Positions 23,758-34,135 are shown, counted from the stretch's first letter. The stretch is 64,000 nt of DNA from Orientallactaga sibirica (GCA_036365145.1 JAEOAD010000001.1:99421501-99485500), one strand, 5' to 3'. Notes: generated by a model not told the origin, from the letters alone. Program-made: numbers and translations.

Positions 23758-24043
23758 TGTCACAGTTACCTTCCAGTTGCTGATGAAAGGCTTTATTTCT
23801 AGCTTACAGTTTTGAGGGGAAGCTTTGTCATGGCAGAAGAACCCAGCTCCCTTCATCATACATCTACAGGAGAAAGTGAAAGAGCAACTAGATCTTGGCT
23901 CTGAAAACATTTTAAGGCTGGAATCAAGATCTGTCCCCAATGATGGCCCTCCTCCTGTAGGACTCCACCTGCTGGAGACTAAATAGGTAACTTAATATTA
24001 AATACCTGAGGCTATGGGGACATATACATTCAAACCATCACAA
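23758..24043 (-). repeat. MaLR-like LTR, 5' copy (right)
   Basis: Minus-strand reading starts TGTGATGGTTTGAATG at 24043, a typical MaLR beginning, contains GAAATAAAGCC (polyadenylation signal) near 23800 and ends ACTGTGACA at 23758. Pairs with the copy at 21420-21729. Confidence 0.75.
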
Positions 24044-24311
24044 CAGGTATTTATATTACTGTTTTTTGACTATCTTCCCAGGTGTGTATTTTGTACTTTA
24101 GTATTGCATTCACACATAATCTTTATATGCTCCCATGATTAAAAGAAAGACATAGTTATGACTCTCATTCAGAGGCAAACAGAGATGGCTTAGAAAAGCT
24201 CCCTGATCTGCACAGGCTACAATGTCAATGGGGAGGGCAGTGGAACCTGAATTCCCCACATACAGATGTCTTCTCTTATCCTGAGGTATTATACCTTGGC
24301 CTAAAGGTGAC

Positions 24312-24530
24312 TTTAAAATATTTATTTATTTAAAAGCAGAGAAAAAGAGAGAGAGAGAAAGAGAGGAAAGAGACAGAGAGAATGGGCACACCAGGGCCTC
24401 TAGCCACTGCAAACAAACTCCAGACACATGTGCCCCTTGTGTATCTGGCTTATGTGGATCCTGGGGAATCAAACCTGGGTCCTTTGGCTTTACAGGCAAA
24501 TGCCTTATGCTCTAAGCCATTTCTCCAGCA
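24312..24530 (-). mobile_element. Dip-A SINE, minus strand
   Basis: Minus-strand order: GCTGGAGAAATGGCTTAGAG, GGCATTTGCCTGTAAAGCC, GGGTCCTGGGG-type B-box region, AGATACACAAGGGG, CAGTGGCTAGAGGCCCTGG, GA-rich (CT on the minus) tail and AAAT-rich end. Intact length. Confidence 0.88.
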
Positions 24531-24593
24531 CAATGGTGATATTTTAAAATTGACAATGTATGGAAAAAATAAGATTTTCTACATTCTGAATTT

Positions 24594-24777
24594 AAAAACA
24601 TGTATTTGCAAGGAGAAAGAGAAAATGTGGACTTTCAGGGCTTCCTACCACTGCACATGGACTCCAGATGCATGTTCCACTTTGTGTAACCAGCTTTATA
24701 TCCACACTGGAGCACTGAATCCAGGCCCTCAGGCTTTGTAAGCAAGCACTTTAACCACTGAACCAGCTTTACAATCC
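24594..24777 (-). mobile_element. Dip-type SINE, diverged, minus strand
   Basis: Recognisable by AAAGCTGGTTCAGTGGTTAA, AGTGCTTGCTTACAAAGCC and GCATCTGGAGTCCATGTGCA on the minus strand. A perfect 13-bp TSD ACATTCTGAATTT at 24581-24593 and 24778-24790 fixes the borders. Sits about 50 bases from the previous Dip. Confidence 0.85.
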
Positions 24778-24790
24778 ACATTCTGAATTT

Positions 24791-26340
24791 TTAATTGTAA
24801 AAAAATAGATGTATATAACTCCCTGGGTAGCCATTGTCCCTATATCAATGCGTAGAGATTTGAGGTGTTATCCTAGATAGATGCCCAAGGCAAAGAAGAG
24901 GTCTGTGTTGATCAGGATTGATTGTTCTTACAATATGAATGATTTACTTCATTGTTTACTTGTTTAAAATTTTAAAAGGCATATATATGATAGGTAAATC
25001 TCCATTGTTCCTTCTCTCCCTCCGCCCATGCAACTGGTGGAAGGAACAGATATTTAGAAACAGGTAGACAATCCCTGAGACTTATATCCCCAATCATCTC
25101 CCTGGCCCCTCTATCCACAGTATGCTGCAGAGGTTGTTTATGAAGGAGATTGGCCTGACTCTGTGTGCATACAGCAACATATTTAGCTGGTGGCTATGCA
25201 AGTCCAATTAATGCTCTTAACAATATGGGTGAACTGAGGTTATTGGATTATGTTTGTGGCCAATTATCATTGTTTCGGTTGACTACTCTCTCTTGTAATC
25301 TCATTTGCAGTTACAGAAACTGCATTGGAATATATTTCATAGTGCAGAAAAAAAAAAACCTGTAGAAAATTGGAGGAACAATTTTTTTTTCCTCTAGATT
25401 ATGAAACATGACCTCTTATTTATGTTTTAGCAATAACTTTCTTCAGAAAGAACAATAAAATTTTTGATATAAAACATTTTGAATACATTGAGTTATGACC
25501 ACTTCTGTTATTGTCTCTGCCTCATAATGAAAACAAAGAAGAAATATAAATTGAGACCTGCAGATCAGGCTTTTTATGTGAGCTGGGCTTCTTGGAAAAA
25601 GCAGCCTCTCTGAACTTGGTGCCTTCCTTCTCGACAGTGGAGATAACAAACCTGCTAACACAGTGGTAAAGCAAAAAATAGACATGCTATGCTCAAAAAA
25701 AGGAAAAATCACAATATTACTTACCAATATTACTGAATATTAGGTATTCCTTTTGAAGTTATTTTCAACTATTATTGTGATATATTATGATATAGGCTTA
25801 TTCTGGCTTGAAGTTTCACAGGTTTTAGTTGCCCAGTCATCCATGGCCATATAACATGGTTCCATTTGTATCAATGTCAAGTAATACACCAGTGTGAAGA
25901 AAGCTGGCCACTCTATGGTGGCTTTAAATAGAGAGAGAAGAAACTGGGTCCCATTATCCTCTTAAGGGTGCACCACCAATGACTTAGAAAATTTTCCTGG
26001 ACCCCTCAAGTTTCCGCAGCTGTGCTTAGACTGAGGCCCAGGGTGGCTATGCATACAGACTAATACAAAACCAAGGTTTAGTAAGACATTTTGAGCTTTA
26101 CTTTTGGCAATTTCTACTTGTAGCTCAATTGAATGGTTCTCAAGTGTAATATTCATAGATATCAATGTCTTATCACAGTGTCAGAAGGAAAGGCATGCCT
26201 GAAAGTTACCTCCTCTTCCCAATGGCAACAAACTGACTGTAAGATTTAGCACATGGGCCTGGAGAAACCAGTCTAGTGCCTGACTGGAGCAGCGGTCATC
26301 CCCACTGCTCAGGTCCAGGATTCCCTGCAACCTCTTTCCA
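24791..26340. other. Unique AT-rich DNA
   Basis: No repeat family or gene recognised. The ORF-like stretches at 25165-25365, 25443-25727 and 25962-26165 show no motif. Confidence 0.5.
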
Positions 26341-26344
26341 CCTG

Positions 26345-26460
26345 CCTCTGACAATCTACACTCTATTTGCTATCTCTATGACATTAAGTGTTCACTATAT
26401 CTCATTCCATATTTGTTCTCATTTGCCTGGCTTATCACATTTAGCACAATTTTAAAAATG
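26345..26460 (-). mobile_element. Ancient L1 3'UTR fragment
   Basis: The stretch with ATTTGTTCTCATTTGCCTGG then CTTATCACATTTAGCACAAT resembles the reverse complement of the widely conserved mammalian L1M-type 3'UTR. Short and diverged; assigned from memory. Confidence 0.5.
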
Positions 26461-26526
26461 GCACTTAAAGGTGAAAATTAGTGAGCTTTGTAATACCTGG
26501 TTGGCACTCATTCAAAAATTGAAACA

Positions 26527-26745
26527 GGGCTTTAGAGATGGCTTACTGGTTAAGATGCTTGCCTGTGAAGACTAAGGATCCATGTTCAACTCTCCAGGTC
26601 CCACATAAGGCAGACTCACAAAGCAACATAGAGCACAAGGTCCCACATGAACTCAACTTGGTGCATGCGTCTGGAGTTCGATTACAGTGGCTGGAGGCCC
26701 TGGTGAGCCATTTCTCTCTCTCTCTCTTTCCCTCATAAAAAAAGG
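26527..26745 (+). mobile_element. Dip-A SINE, plus strand
   Basis: GGGCTTTAGAGATGGCTTAC, GATGCTTGCCTGTGAAGAC, GGTCCCACATAAGGCAGACT, GGAGTTCGATTACAGTGGCT, then a CT tail and A-run. Contains an extra segment with GAGCACAAGGTCCCACATG in the middle. Confidence 0.85.
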
Positions 26746-26828
26746 CCAGTCTCTTTGGCATGCCTCAAAAAATGAAACACCAGATTACCATTCAGTCCTG
26801 TTTTCAGTAGGTCTAGAAATGTGGGAGT

Positions 26829-26930
26829 TCTGGGCACAGTGATACATGCCTATAATCCCAACACTTGGAAACTGAAGCAAGGAAAATGATGTCAAGTTCA
26901 AGGCCAGACTAAACACAAACAATGTTGGGG
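26829..26930 (+). mobile_element. B1-like SINE fragment
   Basis: TTCTGGGCACAGTGATACAT, CTATAATCCCAACACTTGGA and GTTCAAGGCCAG are a decayed B1 left and middle part. The right end with GAGACCCTAC is not seen. Confidence 0.65.
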
Positions 26931-27532
26931 AATAAAGATATCTTATTTTGTTATAACAGTCAGGTTATGGTAATGAGAAACAACTAAGAGTTTGACAGAA
27001 AAAAAGATTGTATAGCATTGAATACTTAGCCTATATGATTATAACTCATGCCCACATATATGTGACAATTCAGTGATGCCATGGAGTGCAGAGGTAAGAA
27101 AAGATAACATTAATTGTGACGAAGGAATGGAGAAGGGGCCACAGTGATTGGTTTAACTTCCCAGAATTGAACTGGGAAGAATCTGGGGCAAGGAAAGGGA
27201 AGCCAATGTAGATCGAAAACAAGAGACAAAAGGGGGCTTTATAGGAGGTATGGGTTATCATGCCAGTGGTCCTGCCCCACCTCAGTTCTTCTTCTATGTG
27301 CTGCATCACATTTGCCCTCTGGCTTACTTGTATGTCAGATCACTGAGTGTTTAAGAATCATTTGATTCAGGAACTATACAAGCCTCTTCAAATGATCCTT
27401 CATTGAGTCTTTTCACTGAGCAACTTAGTTAAGTCCCTGAAGGATGACTGCAGGTCCCTGTTGGTGTATGGCTATGATGTTGGGATGTGGGTATTATTTG
27501 GAGAGTACTTTACAATATCATATCTGTCTTTA

Positions 27533-27533
<1 letters not shown>
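26931..27533. other. Unique DNA
   Basis: Nothing recognised. A minus-strand frame at 27070-27309 has no motif. Confidence 0.5.

Positions 27534-27571
<38 letters not shown>
27534..27571. repeat. (CA)n microsatellite
   Basis: About 19 CA units, perfect. Confidence 0.95.
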
Positions 27572-27572
<1 letters not shown>

Positions 27573-27639
27573 CTATATATGCTCAAGAACTTTAATATAT
27601 GGACATATTTCAAATTGGCCATATTCCCATTGAGTTATG

Positions 27640-28054
27640 CTTTTATGTCCCCTCTACTGTGCCCCCATCTCATTGAGGGACATCCTCAGTGGGGTTATCA
27701 GTGATCACTGGGAATCATTGTGGGATCATGAATGTACCAGTCAGTCTCCATGGCAGGAAGGGACAATGCCTTAAAACACAACCCTGTGGCATTCTTTCTG
27801 TCCCCTCTTCTACAGTGTTTCCTGGAGCTTGGAGGAGGGTGTGTTACAAGTCTCCTTTAGTGTTGACCTCTGGATAGCCTCATGTTTTCAGCATTGATGA
27901 GTTTTGAGTCTCCTCCATCTCTACAGTCATCTCTGTGGTGGAATTTTTCAGGCTAGCAGTGGCAACAACACTCAAATCTACCATTTCCACTTCCTCTGTA
28001 ATGTTTCCTGGGCCCTGGAAGATGTGATAGAAATGATACGATTCCTCTCATGCT

Positions 28055-28113
<59 letters not shown>

Positions 28114-28610
28114 TATTCTGATTTAATTTGGGCCTCCTGGATACTTGCTGCCATCTGTAAATTGCAGATTCTCTAATGAAGAGTGAAAATGGCATGGATT
28201 AAATTAGGCAAATATGGATATTTAGAAGGCTTTTGACAGGCATCTACTCTCCTTTGAGGCAGAGAGCAGTGGAAGCTTCCCTCTAGGGTCTATGACCTTC
28301 CCAACCATAGGCTTCTGACTTGGTTCTCAGTACTAGGTATGAATTCCCTCCCACTGAGCAGTCCTCATATCCAATCAGAAAGCAGTTGATTATCCACATT
28401 CTCTGTGCACCACTATTGCACAGGTGGATATACATCTTGTCTGTCTGGTTCATTTGGTAGCTTGCAGAATCCCTTGCGTGTTCACACTATGCCCTTTATA
28501 CCCCAACAACTCACAAATAGCTTTCCAGCACTATCAGAGCTAGCCAACAAGGAGCTGGCTTCCATCTCAGTTCCAGCATGACTTCTTAATGTCCTGTGAC
28601 AGCAATCTTT
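27640..28610 (-). mobile_element. Old L1 3'UTR, minus strand
   Basis: Non-coding. Blocks such as TAGGCTTCTGACTTGG, AGTACTAGGTATGAATTCCC, CCAATCAGAAAGCAGTTGAT and GCACCACTATTGCACAGG are diverged versions of the L1 3'UTR blocks at 29.2, 42.2 and 58.8 kb. Orientation follows those copies. It lies just downstream (in plus coordinates, to the left) of a second L1 3' end at 28.64 kb. Contains a (TG)n run at 28058-28107. Borders approximate. Confidence 0.55.
28058..28107. repeat. (TG)n microsatellite
   Basis: About 25 TG units inside the old L1 3'UTR. Confidence 0.95.
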
Positions 28611-28637
28611 TTTTAAAAAAATTATTTTATTTTATTT

Positions 28638-30770
28638 CATTTTTTATTGACAACTTCTTTAATTGTAGACAATATCCCATGGTACTTCCCTCCCTCTCCC
28701 AACTTTCCCCTTTGAAACTTCACTCTCCATCATATCCCCTCCCCCTCTCAATCAGTCTCTCTTTTCAGTTTGATGTCATGATCTTTTCCTCCTATTATGA
28801 TGATCTTGTGTAGGTAGTTTCAGACACTGTGAGGTCATGGATATCCAGGCAATTTTGTGTCTGGAGGAGCACGTTGTAAGGAGTCCTACCCTTCCTTTGG
28901 CTCTTACATTCTTTTTGCCCCCTCTTCCTCAATGGACCCTGAGCCTTAGAAGGTGGGTTTGAGATGTTTCAGTGCTGAGCACTCCTCTGTCCCTTCTTCT
29001 CAGCACCATGGTGCCTTCTGAGTCATCCCAAGGTTGACATCTGAAAAGAGAAACTTCTCCAAACAAAAGTGAGAGTAGCATTAATATATGGGTATGGACA
29101 TTAAGGGAAGTGCTTACTGGGATGTTTGGAGAGCATAGTATATACATTTAGTGAGACACCCAGCAAACATTACACCCATAGGGATCATGACTACCCCTGT
29201 CATAGATTTTCAGTATCAGGGATGTATTCCCTCCCATGGAGAGGGCCTCCAGTCCAATTAGAGAGCAGTTGGTTTTCCCCATAACAGACATGCCACTGTT
29301 GCACACATTGGGTCATTTGGCCTGGCTGGCCAAATTAGAGCTTGCAGTGTTTGCTGTTGAGAACCTTCACTGGTGTTTTCTCTCTCCCATTGACCTGCAT
29401 GCAGCATAGCTTTTTCCAACTTTCTGTCAGCTGGTCCACATGGAGGAGACTTTCAGCTCAGCTCCAGCAGGATTTCTCAGTGAACTTGCCACCCAAGTAT
29501 GTGGAGTCTTTAGCAATAGGGTCTTACCATCTAATCCTGGTGGGCAAAGAAGAGCCTCGGCAATGGACTATAATGTTTTGGGGATATCTGTGACCTCTCT
29601 GGCCAACAAATCTCTGGAAGGTATCCCATCCCTGGCACTGAAAATATTCTAGTAATAATCTATGGCTTCTGAGTGTTCCATTGTCCAGAAAAGTAGGTTT
29701 TCATATGACTTATTTATATCCTCTTAGATTTTGATTAGCCCTCCCTCCACCATTCCTTTACTCAAACTCTTCCCCTGACCTCACTTAGGCCTTTTCACCT
29801 CCATTAATCTGTTCTTCTACTTACATATATATAATACTATCCTATCAAGTCTCCCCTCCCTCCCTTTCTATTCCCTTTATATGCCCTTTCTAGCTTGTGA
29901 CTTCATTCTTTGACATCTAAAGTAATAGGGTCTTTCCATTTAGTTTTGTTGGGTAACCAAGTGCTTTGGCAATGGCCTGCATTTTGGGGGACCTCATGTG
30001 GCGCCCTGACCAATATCTCACTGTGGTGGATAGCAGAATTCTGGCCCTGGGATTTACCAGCCATAGCCTATCATTTTGAGGTAAAGCTTTCTCCATACTT
30101 GCACTGTGCTCCTCCCAAACCCCTATTTCTATGTATTTCTCTCTTTTTAAGATAGTTATATTTTTAAAATATTATTTATTTGTAAGCAGAGGGGGTGGGA
30201 GAGACATGTTGAGGAAATGGATATGGCAGAGACTACAGGTGCTATAAAAGCAGTCCAGATGGGTGCATCTCCTTTTGCATCTGGCTTTTGGACAGGTGCT
30301 GGTGAATTAAACCTGGATTGTTAGCCTTTGCAGGCAAGTGCCTTAACTGCCGACTCATCTCTCCAGGTAGGTTTCTATGGGACTGATTCATACATTGTTA
30401 GTTTTGTGCATCGCCCCTTTCCTCACTTTACCCCCATCTCCAAGAACATTCCATGGCTTGTATTGTGCCCTGTACTTGCCTGTCTACTAGCACCTCCTTT
30501 GATCCCTTCATGCTTAATCTGTCTCCAAGAAAATTTTAGTTCCTGATACAGTACCACTGAAGCTTAGTACAATCAATAAACAAACCAAACTATTCCATAT
30601 TAGGATCTCTATGAGAGAGAAAATGTTATGTTGGCCTTTCTGAGACTGGGCAATCGTACTTAGTAGAAATAATTCCAGGTCCATCCATTTTCTGCAAATT
30701 TATAATTTTATTTTTTCCTTATTACCGAGTAGAACTCCATTGTGCATATGTACCACATGTGTGGCTGAAA
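28638..30770 (-). mobile_element. Old L1 (Lx-like) 3' end with ORF2 tail, minus strand
   Basis: On plus it begins ATTTTTTATTGACAACTTCT, the reverse of the L1 end CAATAAAAA. It includes about 2 kb of 3'UTR and, at about 30600-30770, the reverse of the ORF2 C-terminus (ACTCCATTGTGCATATGTAC). The block with GGGTCTTACCATCTAATCC and ATGTTTTGGGG at 29520-29590 recurs diverged at 29929-30000, so the 3'UTR holds a partial internal repeat. A Dip interrupts it at about 30158-30367. The small frames in it are not genes. Confidence 0.75.
30158..30367 (-). mobile_element. Dip-type SINE, diverged, minus strand
   Basis: Minus strand: CCTGGAGAGATGAGTCGGCA, AAGGCACTTGCCTGCAAAGG, CAGATGCAAAAGGAGATGCA. It lies within the old L1 3'UTR. 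Confidence 0.8.
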
Positions 30771-31154
30771 GGCAGTTGCACTGCTGGACTCTCAAATTGG
30801 TGAAGCTGTTCTGGAGTTTCATGTATAAGTTGCAGTCAGTTCCATGAGAAACTTCTCTCCTCAGCAATGGTTCACTGCTTTTATGAACTGGCGGAAGGAT
30901 CTTTCTGTGACCCTGAGCCTCCTGTTTCATGAGATTCCTCAGCACTGGGAGTAGTATTAGTTTCCTGAATATTTTCAGAGTCCCTCCAGGTGGGAATTTC
31001 AGTTCTAAGGAAATACTTATACAATACCTGGCTAGCTGTCTGGTACTTGACTCTGAGATGTTTTTGGAAGTTGGATAATGACTCATAGTATAAAAGGCTG
31101 ATAGAGGATGATGTTGGGCCTGTGGGATTTAGACTAGGACATGAGTTTGAATAT
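30771..31154. other. Unique DNA
   Basis: The minus-strand frame at 30700-31086 (128 codons) overlaps the end of the L1 ORF2 tail and then unique sequence. I see no domain; probably chance, but it is among the longer non-repeat frames here. Confidence 0.4.
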
Positions 31155-31168
31155 AAAAGTAAATAGTT

Positions 31169-31434
31169 GGGCTGGAGAGATGGCTTAGCGGTTAAGGCAC
31201 CTGCCTACTAAGCCTAAGAACCCAGTTCCAATCTCCAGGTCCCACGTTTAGCCACATGCAAAGTGATGCAAGGGCTCAATGCCACATTTGCCCACAAGGG
31301 GGCACACACATCTGGATTTCATTCACAGCAGCTGAGAGACTGCTGGCGTGCCCATCTCTATCTGTCTCCCTTACCTCTGTCTGTCTCTCTCTGTGTCTCT
31401 CTCCAAAAAAAAAAAAAAATTAAAAAAAAATTTA
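31169..31434 (+). mobile_element. Dip-B subfamily SINE, plus strand
   Basis: GGGCTGGAGAGATGGCTTAG at the start, GGTCCCACGTTTAGCCACAT, GCAAAGTGATGCAAGGGCTC, 'AATGCCACATTTGCCCACAAG', CAGCTGAGAGACTGCTGGCG, CT tail and A-rich end. A perfect 14-bp TSD AAAAGTAAATAGTT at 31155-31168 and 31435-31448. Full length and close to consensus. Confidence 0.95.
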
Positions 31435-31637
31435 AAAAGTAAATAGTTTAAGAACAGTTTATAATTTCTAGGAATTGTGCTGGCTCTGGGAGAAGCAGTC
31501 TCAAGGCTATCAAAGCCTCAGATATCACAATACCAGAAACACATGACTAATAAAGAGCAAAGCAAAGGACTAGGCTCAGGTATTTCTGCTTATAGTTTTG
31601 GTTCAGGATTCCTTGAATAATGGTAGTAGCTAATCTC

Positions 31638-31672
31638 AAAAAATAAAATAAAATAAAATAAAATATAAAAAT
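31638..31672. repeat. (AAAAT)n simple repeat
   Basis: Five to six AAAAT units. Could be the tail of a lost SINE, but no SINE body is visible upstream. Confidence 0.85.
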
Positions 31673-31702
31673 TTAAAGAAACTTCCCAACTTGGTATCAT
31701 TT

Positions 31703-31926
31703 AAAAAAAATTAAAATATTTTATTTATTCATTTGAGAGAGGGAAAGAGGGAGAAAGAGAGGGAAGAAAGAGAGAGAGAGAGTGCCTGGGCTTCCAGCCA
31801 CTAAAAACAAACTCCAGATGCATGCACCACCTTGTGCATCTGGCTTATGGATGTACTGGGGAGTCTAACTGAGGTCTTTTGGCTTTGCAGGCAAGTGCCT
31901 TAACTGCTGAGCCATCTCTCCAGCCC
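31703..31926 (-). mobile_element. Dip-A SINE, minus strand
   Basis: Minus strand: GGGCTGGAGAGATGGCTCAG, AAGGCACTTGCCTGCAAAGC, AGATGCACAAGGTGGTGCAT, GGAGTTTG, 'GTGGCTGGAAGCC', CT tail, AAAT-rich end. A perfect 11-bp TSD TGGTATCATTT at 31692-31702 and 31927-31937. Confidence 0.93.
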
Positions 31927-32034
31927 TGGTATCATTTCTTATTCCAATCCACAGATAGATAAAGGTATGGTTCAGCAAGCTTAAATGAACTACCCGAGTG
32001 AAGGAGACTAATCTAAAGATATACTAGGGTGAGT

Positions 32035-33122
32035 CCAAGAGAAATGGTTTGTTCCTCTTCCAGGTTCTTGTCTCTTGTGGAGAGAGTCTAGCCAGCCAGA
32101 GGTGAACAAACCAGGACCTTACTTACAAGGGAATATGATTCCAACAGAAAGCTCTGAATGCTCAGTGATAGCAGGTTGCCAACACCAAGGTCCAAAGACA
32201 GCCGTGACAACTCTGAACTCTCTGTGGGGGCAGAATGGAGGTTGTACCTCTAATTCTTGGTAACAGTGGGTTGTCCACCAAGCAGGTGCAAAGGTCTTGG
32301 TGACAGCTCAAAGATCTGAACCCCATGGTGGAGGGGTACCAACAAATTGAGTGCCAAGTGTTACAGGTCTAAACCCTTGGCAGGCCTCGAATACCAGTCA
32401 CGAGTGACTTCATTGCAGTGGGAACCTGGACATGCAGGAGTAGAAGTGGGCAGTGAATCCTAACTAAAATGAAGCCAGGATCACCAGGAAAGTAGCGGGT
32501 ATCCTCGTACCAGGAGCCAGAGACTATCAAGGCAATGGCTGCTTTGTTATGAGGGTCTGGAGCTGCTGTTCTCACTGTGACAGGAACAAGCCAGGCACCC
32601 AGAACAGTACCAGGCACAGGTGCAAAAAGTAGAAGCAGGTCTTCGCCAGGAACCGTTCCTGCCTTGTAGAGGCAGGTCCAGGCCCAAGTTCACAAACTCA
32701 AGCAGCTTCAGGGCACGTCCAAAGCAGAAACAGGTCCACGAGTCCATCACAGGCAGCTCTTGGGGCCTTGAGTTGCCAGTCCATCTCCAAGTGTCCCTCG
32801 GGGGCTGCCTTCTTTCATGGTTCTTTTCTCTTTTCTGTCCAGGGCACGTGACCAATTCAAGAACCAAATGCAGTCATATTTATAGAGCCAGGTGGCGTCT
32901 GACTGGTGCACTCAAATAAGGTGGAAACCATAGGGACTAGTGGGAAAGGTCTTTGAGTAGACAAACTTCCCAGCAGGCTAATTCCATTTCTCTTGTTTCC
33001 ACAAGGACCAAGCAACTTCATCAGACTTGCAAGAAAATCTTGGTATTGTGGGACATCCTGTAGAGCTTCCTGCCTGCTCTTAGGAGTTAGCACTCGACTG
33101 TCAATCAAGATGGGTGCTCATA
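32035..33122 (-). mobile_element. Candidate LTR (ERV type unknown), minus strand
   Basis: A GC-richer block unlike the DNA around it. On the minus strand it may start TGAGCACC near 33122. It carries TATAAATA at 32877-32884 with CACGTG about 35 bases downstream at 32845-32850, then a long leader-like segment. Minus-strand frames at 32547-32867 and 32369-32617 lie in it without recognisable domains. I judge it an LTR of a rodent ERV (class II-like length) but cannot name it and see no clean TSD. A lineage-specific promoter or old gene remnant is the alternative. Confidence 0.4.
32877..32884 (-). promoter_or_regulatory. TATA box of the candidate LTR
   Basis: Minus-strand TATAAATA within GGCTCTATAAATATG. 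It is the best TATA motif in a GC-balanced setting in the window. Confidence 0.4.
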
Positions 33123-33572
33123 GACAAGCAGTTTGGAGCTTTTAAAAGCCAAGCCTAATTTTCTATATTCTGTAGACTGAGCCTGCAGGGACTTTCCTGG
33201 CCCTCTCACGATGTCCACATTCTTTCCATGGAAGAAGTTCTGGAAATGTCCGTTCAGCCAACATCTTTATGATAAACCTATTCTGAATCCGGTGAGATCA
33301 GACTTACGGTCACAAAATAAATGAGACAGTGTGGAGGTTTGCACGTAAATGGTCCTCCAGTGCTTCAAGCGTTTGTGGTTAAGCCTTCTTAGTCCGGAGC
33401 TGCTGGAGACTTTGGGGAATGAGTGTGTCACTGGGGAAGGGCCTTGAGGTTTATAATTCAGCCTACTTGCAATGCCACCACCTCCTGCTGACATGTGAAG
33501 TGGTGAACCAGCCTCTTGCTTGTGCCAAGCTTTTCCTACCATGATGAAACTTCCCCTCAAAACTGTCAACCA

Positions 33573-33816
33573 GGGCTGGAGAGATGGCATAGCAGTTAAG
33601 GTGCCTGCCTCCTAAGTCTAAGAATGTCGGTTCCAATCTCCAGGTCCCACGTTTAGCCAGATGCAAAGTGACACAAGGGCGCAATGCCGCACTTGCCCAC
33701 AAGGGGGCGCACCCATCTCGATTTCGTTCGCAGCAGCTAAGAGACTGCTGGCGAGCCCTCTCTATCTGTCTTCCTCTCCCTCTCTCTCTCTTTCTGTGTG
33801 TGTCTCTCTCCAAAAG

Positions 33817-33866
<50 letters not shown>

Positions 33867-34041
33867 GAAGGGAGGGAGGAAGGAAGGGAAGGGAGGAAGG
33901 AAGGAAGGAAAGGAAGGGAAGGGGGAAGGGAAGGGAAGGGAAAGGGAAGGGAAGGGAAGGGAAGGGAAGGGAAGGGAAGGGAAGGGAAGGGAAAGGAAGG
34001 AAGGAAGGGAAGGGAAGGAAGGAAAAAAAAAAAAAAAAGAA
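33573..34041 (+). mobile_element. Dip-B SINE with expanded purine tail
   Basis: GGGCTGGAGAGATGGCATAG, GGTCCCACGTTTAGCCAGAT, GCAAAGTGACACAAGGGCGC and CAGCAGCTAAGAGACTGCTG, near consensus. The pyrimidine tail (to 33810) is followed by (GA)n and a long (GGAAG)n-type array before the poly-A. A perfect 14-bp TSD AAAACTGTCAACCA at 33559-33572 and 34042-34055. Five apparent reading frames cross the array; all are artefacts of it. Confidence 0.95.
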
Positions 34042-34045
34042 AAAA
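33812..34045 (+). repeat. 234-nt all-purine tract, (GA)n and (GGAAG)n
   Basis: Every base from 33812 to 34045 is A or G. Units move from (AAAG) and (GA)n through irregular GGAAGG variants to about 13 regular GGGAA units at 33930-34000 and a poly-A. Preceded by a CT-rich run, giving a pyrimidine/purine switch. Confidence 0.97.
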
Positions 34046-34135
34046 CTGTCAACCAAAGTAATTTTTTTCCTTTGATCAGCCACTTCTGGTTGGAAGTTTT
34101 TGTCCCAGTAATGAGAAAGTAACTGCTAAAGACAG

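Larger units (their letters stand above)
21420..24043 (-). mobile_element. MaLR-like LTR provirus, minus strand
   Basis: Two similar terminal blocks in the same orientation (21420-21729 and 23758-24043) flank a non-coding interior, into which a class I solo LTR is inserted at 22028-22801. Read on the minus strand each terminal block starts TGTG, carries AATAAAG-type polyadenylation sequence and ends in CA. No gag, pol or env coding is visible, as is normal for MaLR elements, which depend on ERVL-type enzymes. Flanking 5-mers (ACACT and ACAGG) do not match well, so the TSD is unproven. Family name is by resemblance. Confidence 0.7.
33330..34130 (+). mobile_element. MaLR-like solo LTR interrupted by a Dip
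   Basis: Starts TGTGGAGGTTTGCACGTAAA, then 'GTGTGTCACTGGGG', GAGGTTTATAATTCAGCC, ACCATGATGAAACTTCCCC and after the SINE TGATCAGCCACTTCTGG and GAGAAAGTAACTGC. This is the layout of rodent MT/ORR1-type LTRs. A 5-bp duplication GACAG at 33325-33329 and 34131-34135 matches the ERVL/MaLR target size. A Dip-B with its own 14-bp TSD is nested at 33573-34041. Confidence 0.75.

Noticed and set aside
27444..28195. Frames with runs of alternating Thr/His
   Set aside because: Translations of the (CA)n and (TG)n microsatellites.
28638..30770. Old L1 3'UTR copies considered as LTRs because they recur as similar blocks of about 1 kb
   Set aside because: They end in A-rich tails, are variably 5'-truncated, and one continues into an L1 ORF2 C-terminus, which fits L1 and not LTRs.
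32547..32919. 99- and 106-codon frames in the GC-richer block
   Set aside because: They overlap on opposite strands inside a candidate LTR and show no domain; kept only as part of that block.
33463..34122. Several overlapping frames of 87-206 codons on both strands, rich in Arg/Glu/Gly/Lys or Phe/Pro/Ser/Leu
   Set aside because: They are translations of the (GA)n/(GGAAG)n tract and the Dip SINE; low-complexity artefacts, not genes.
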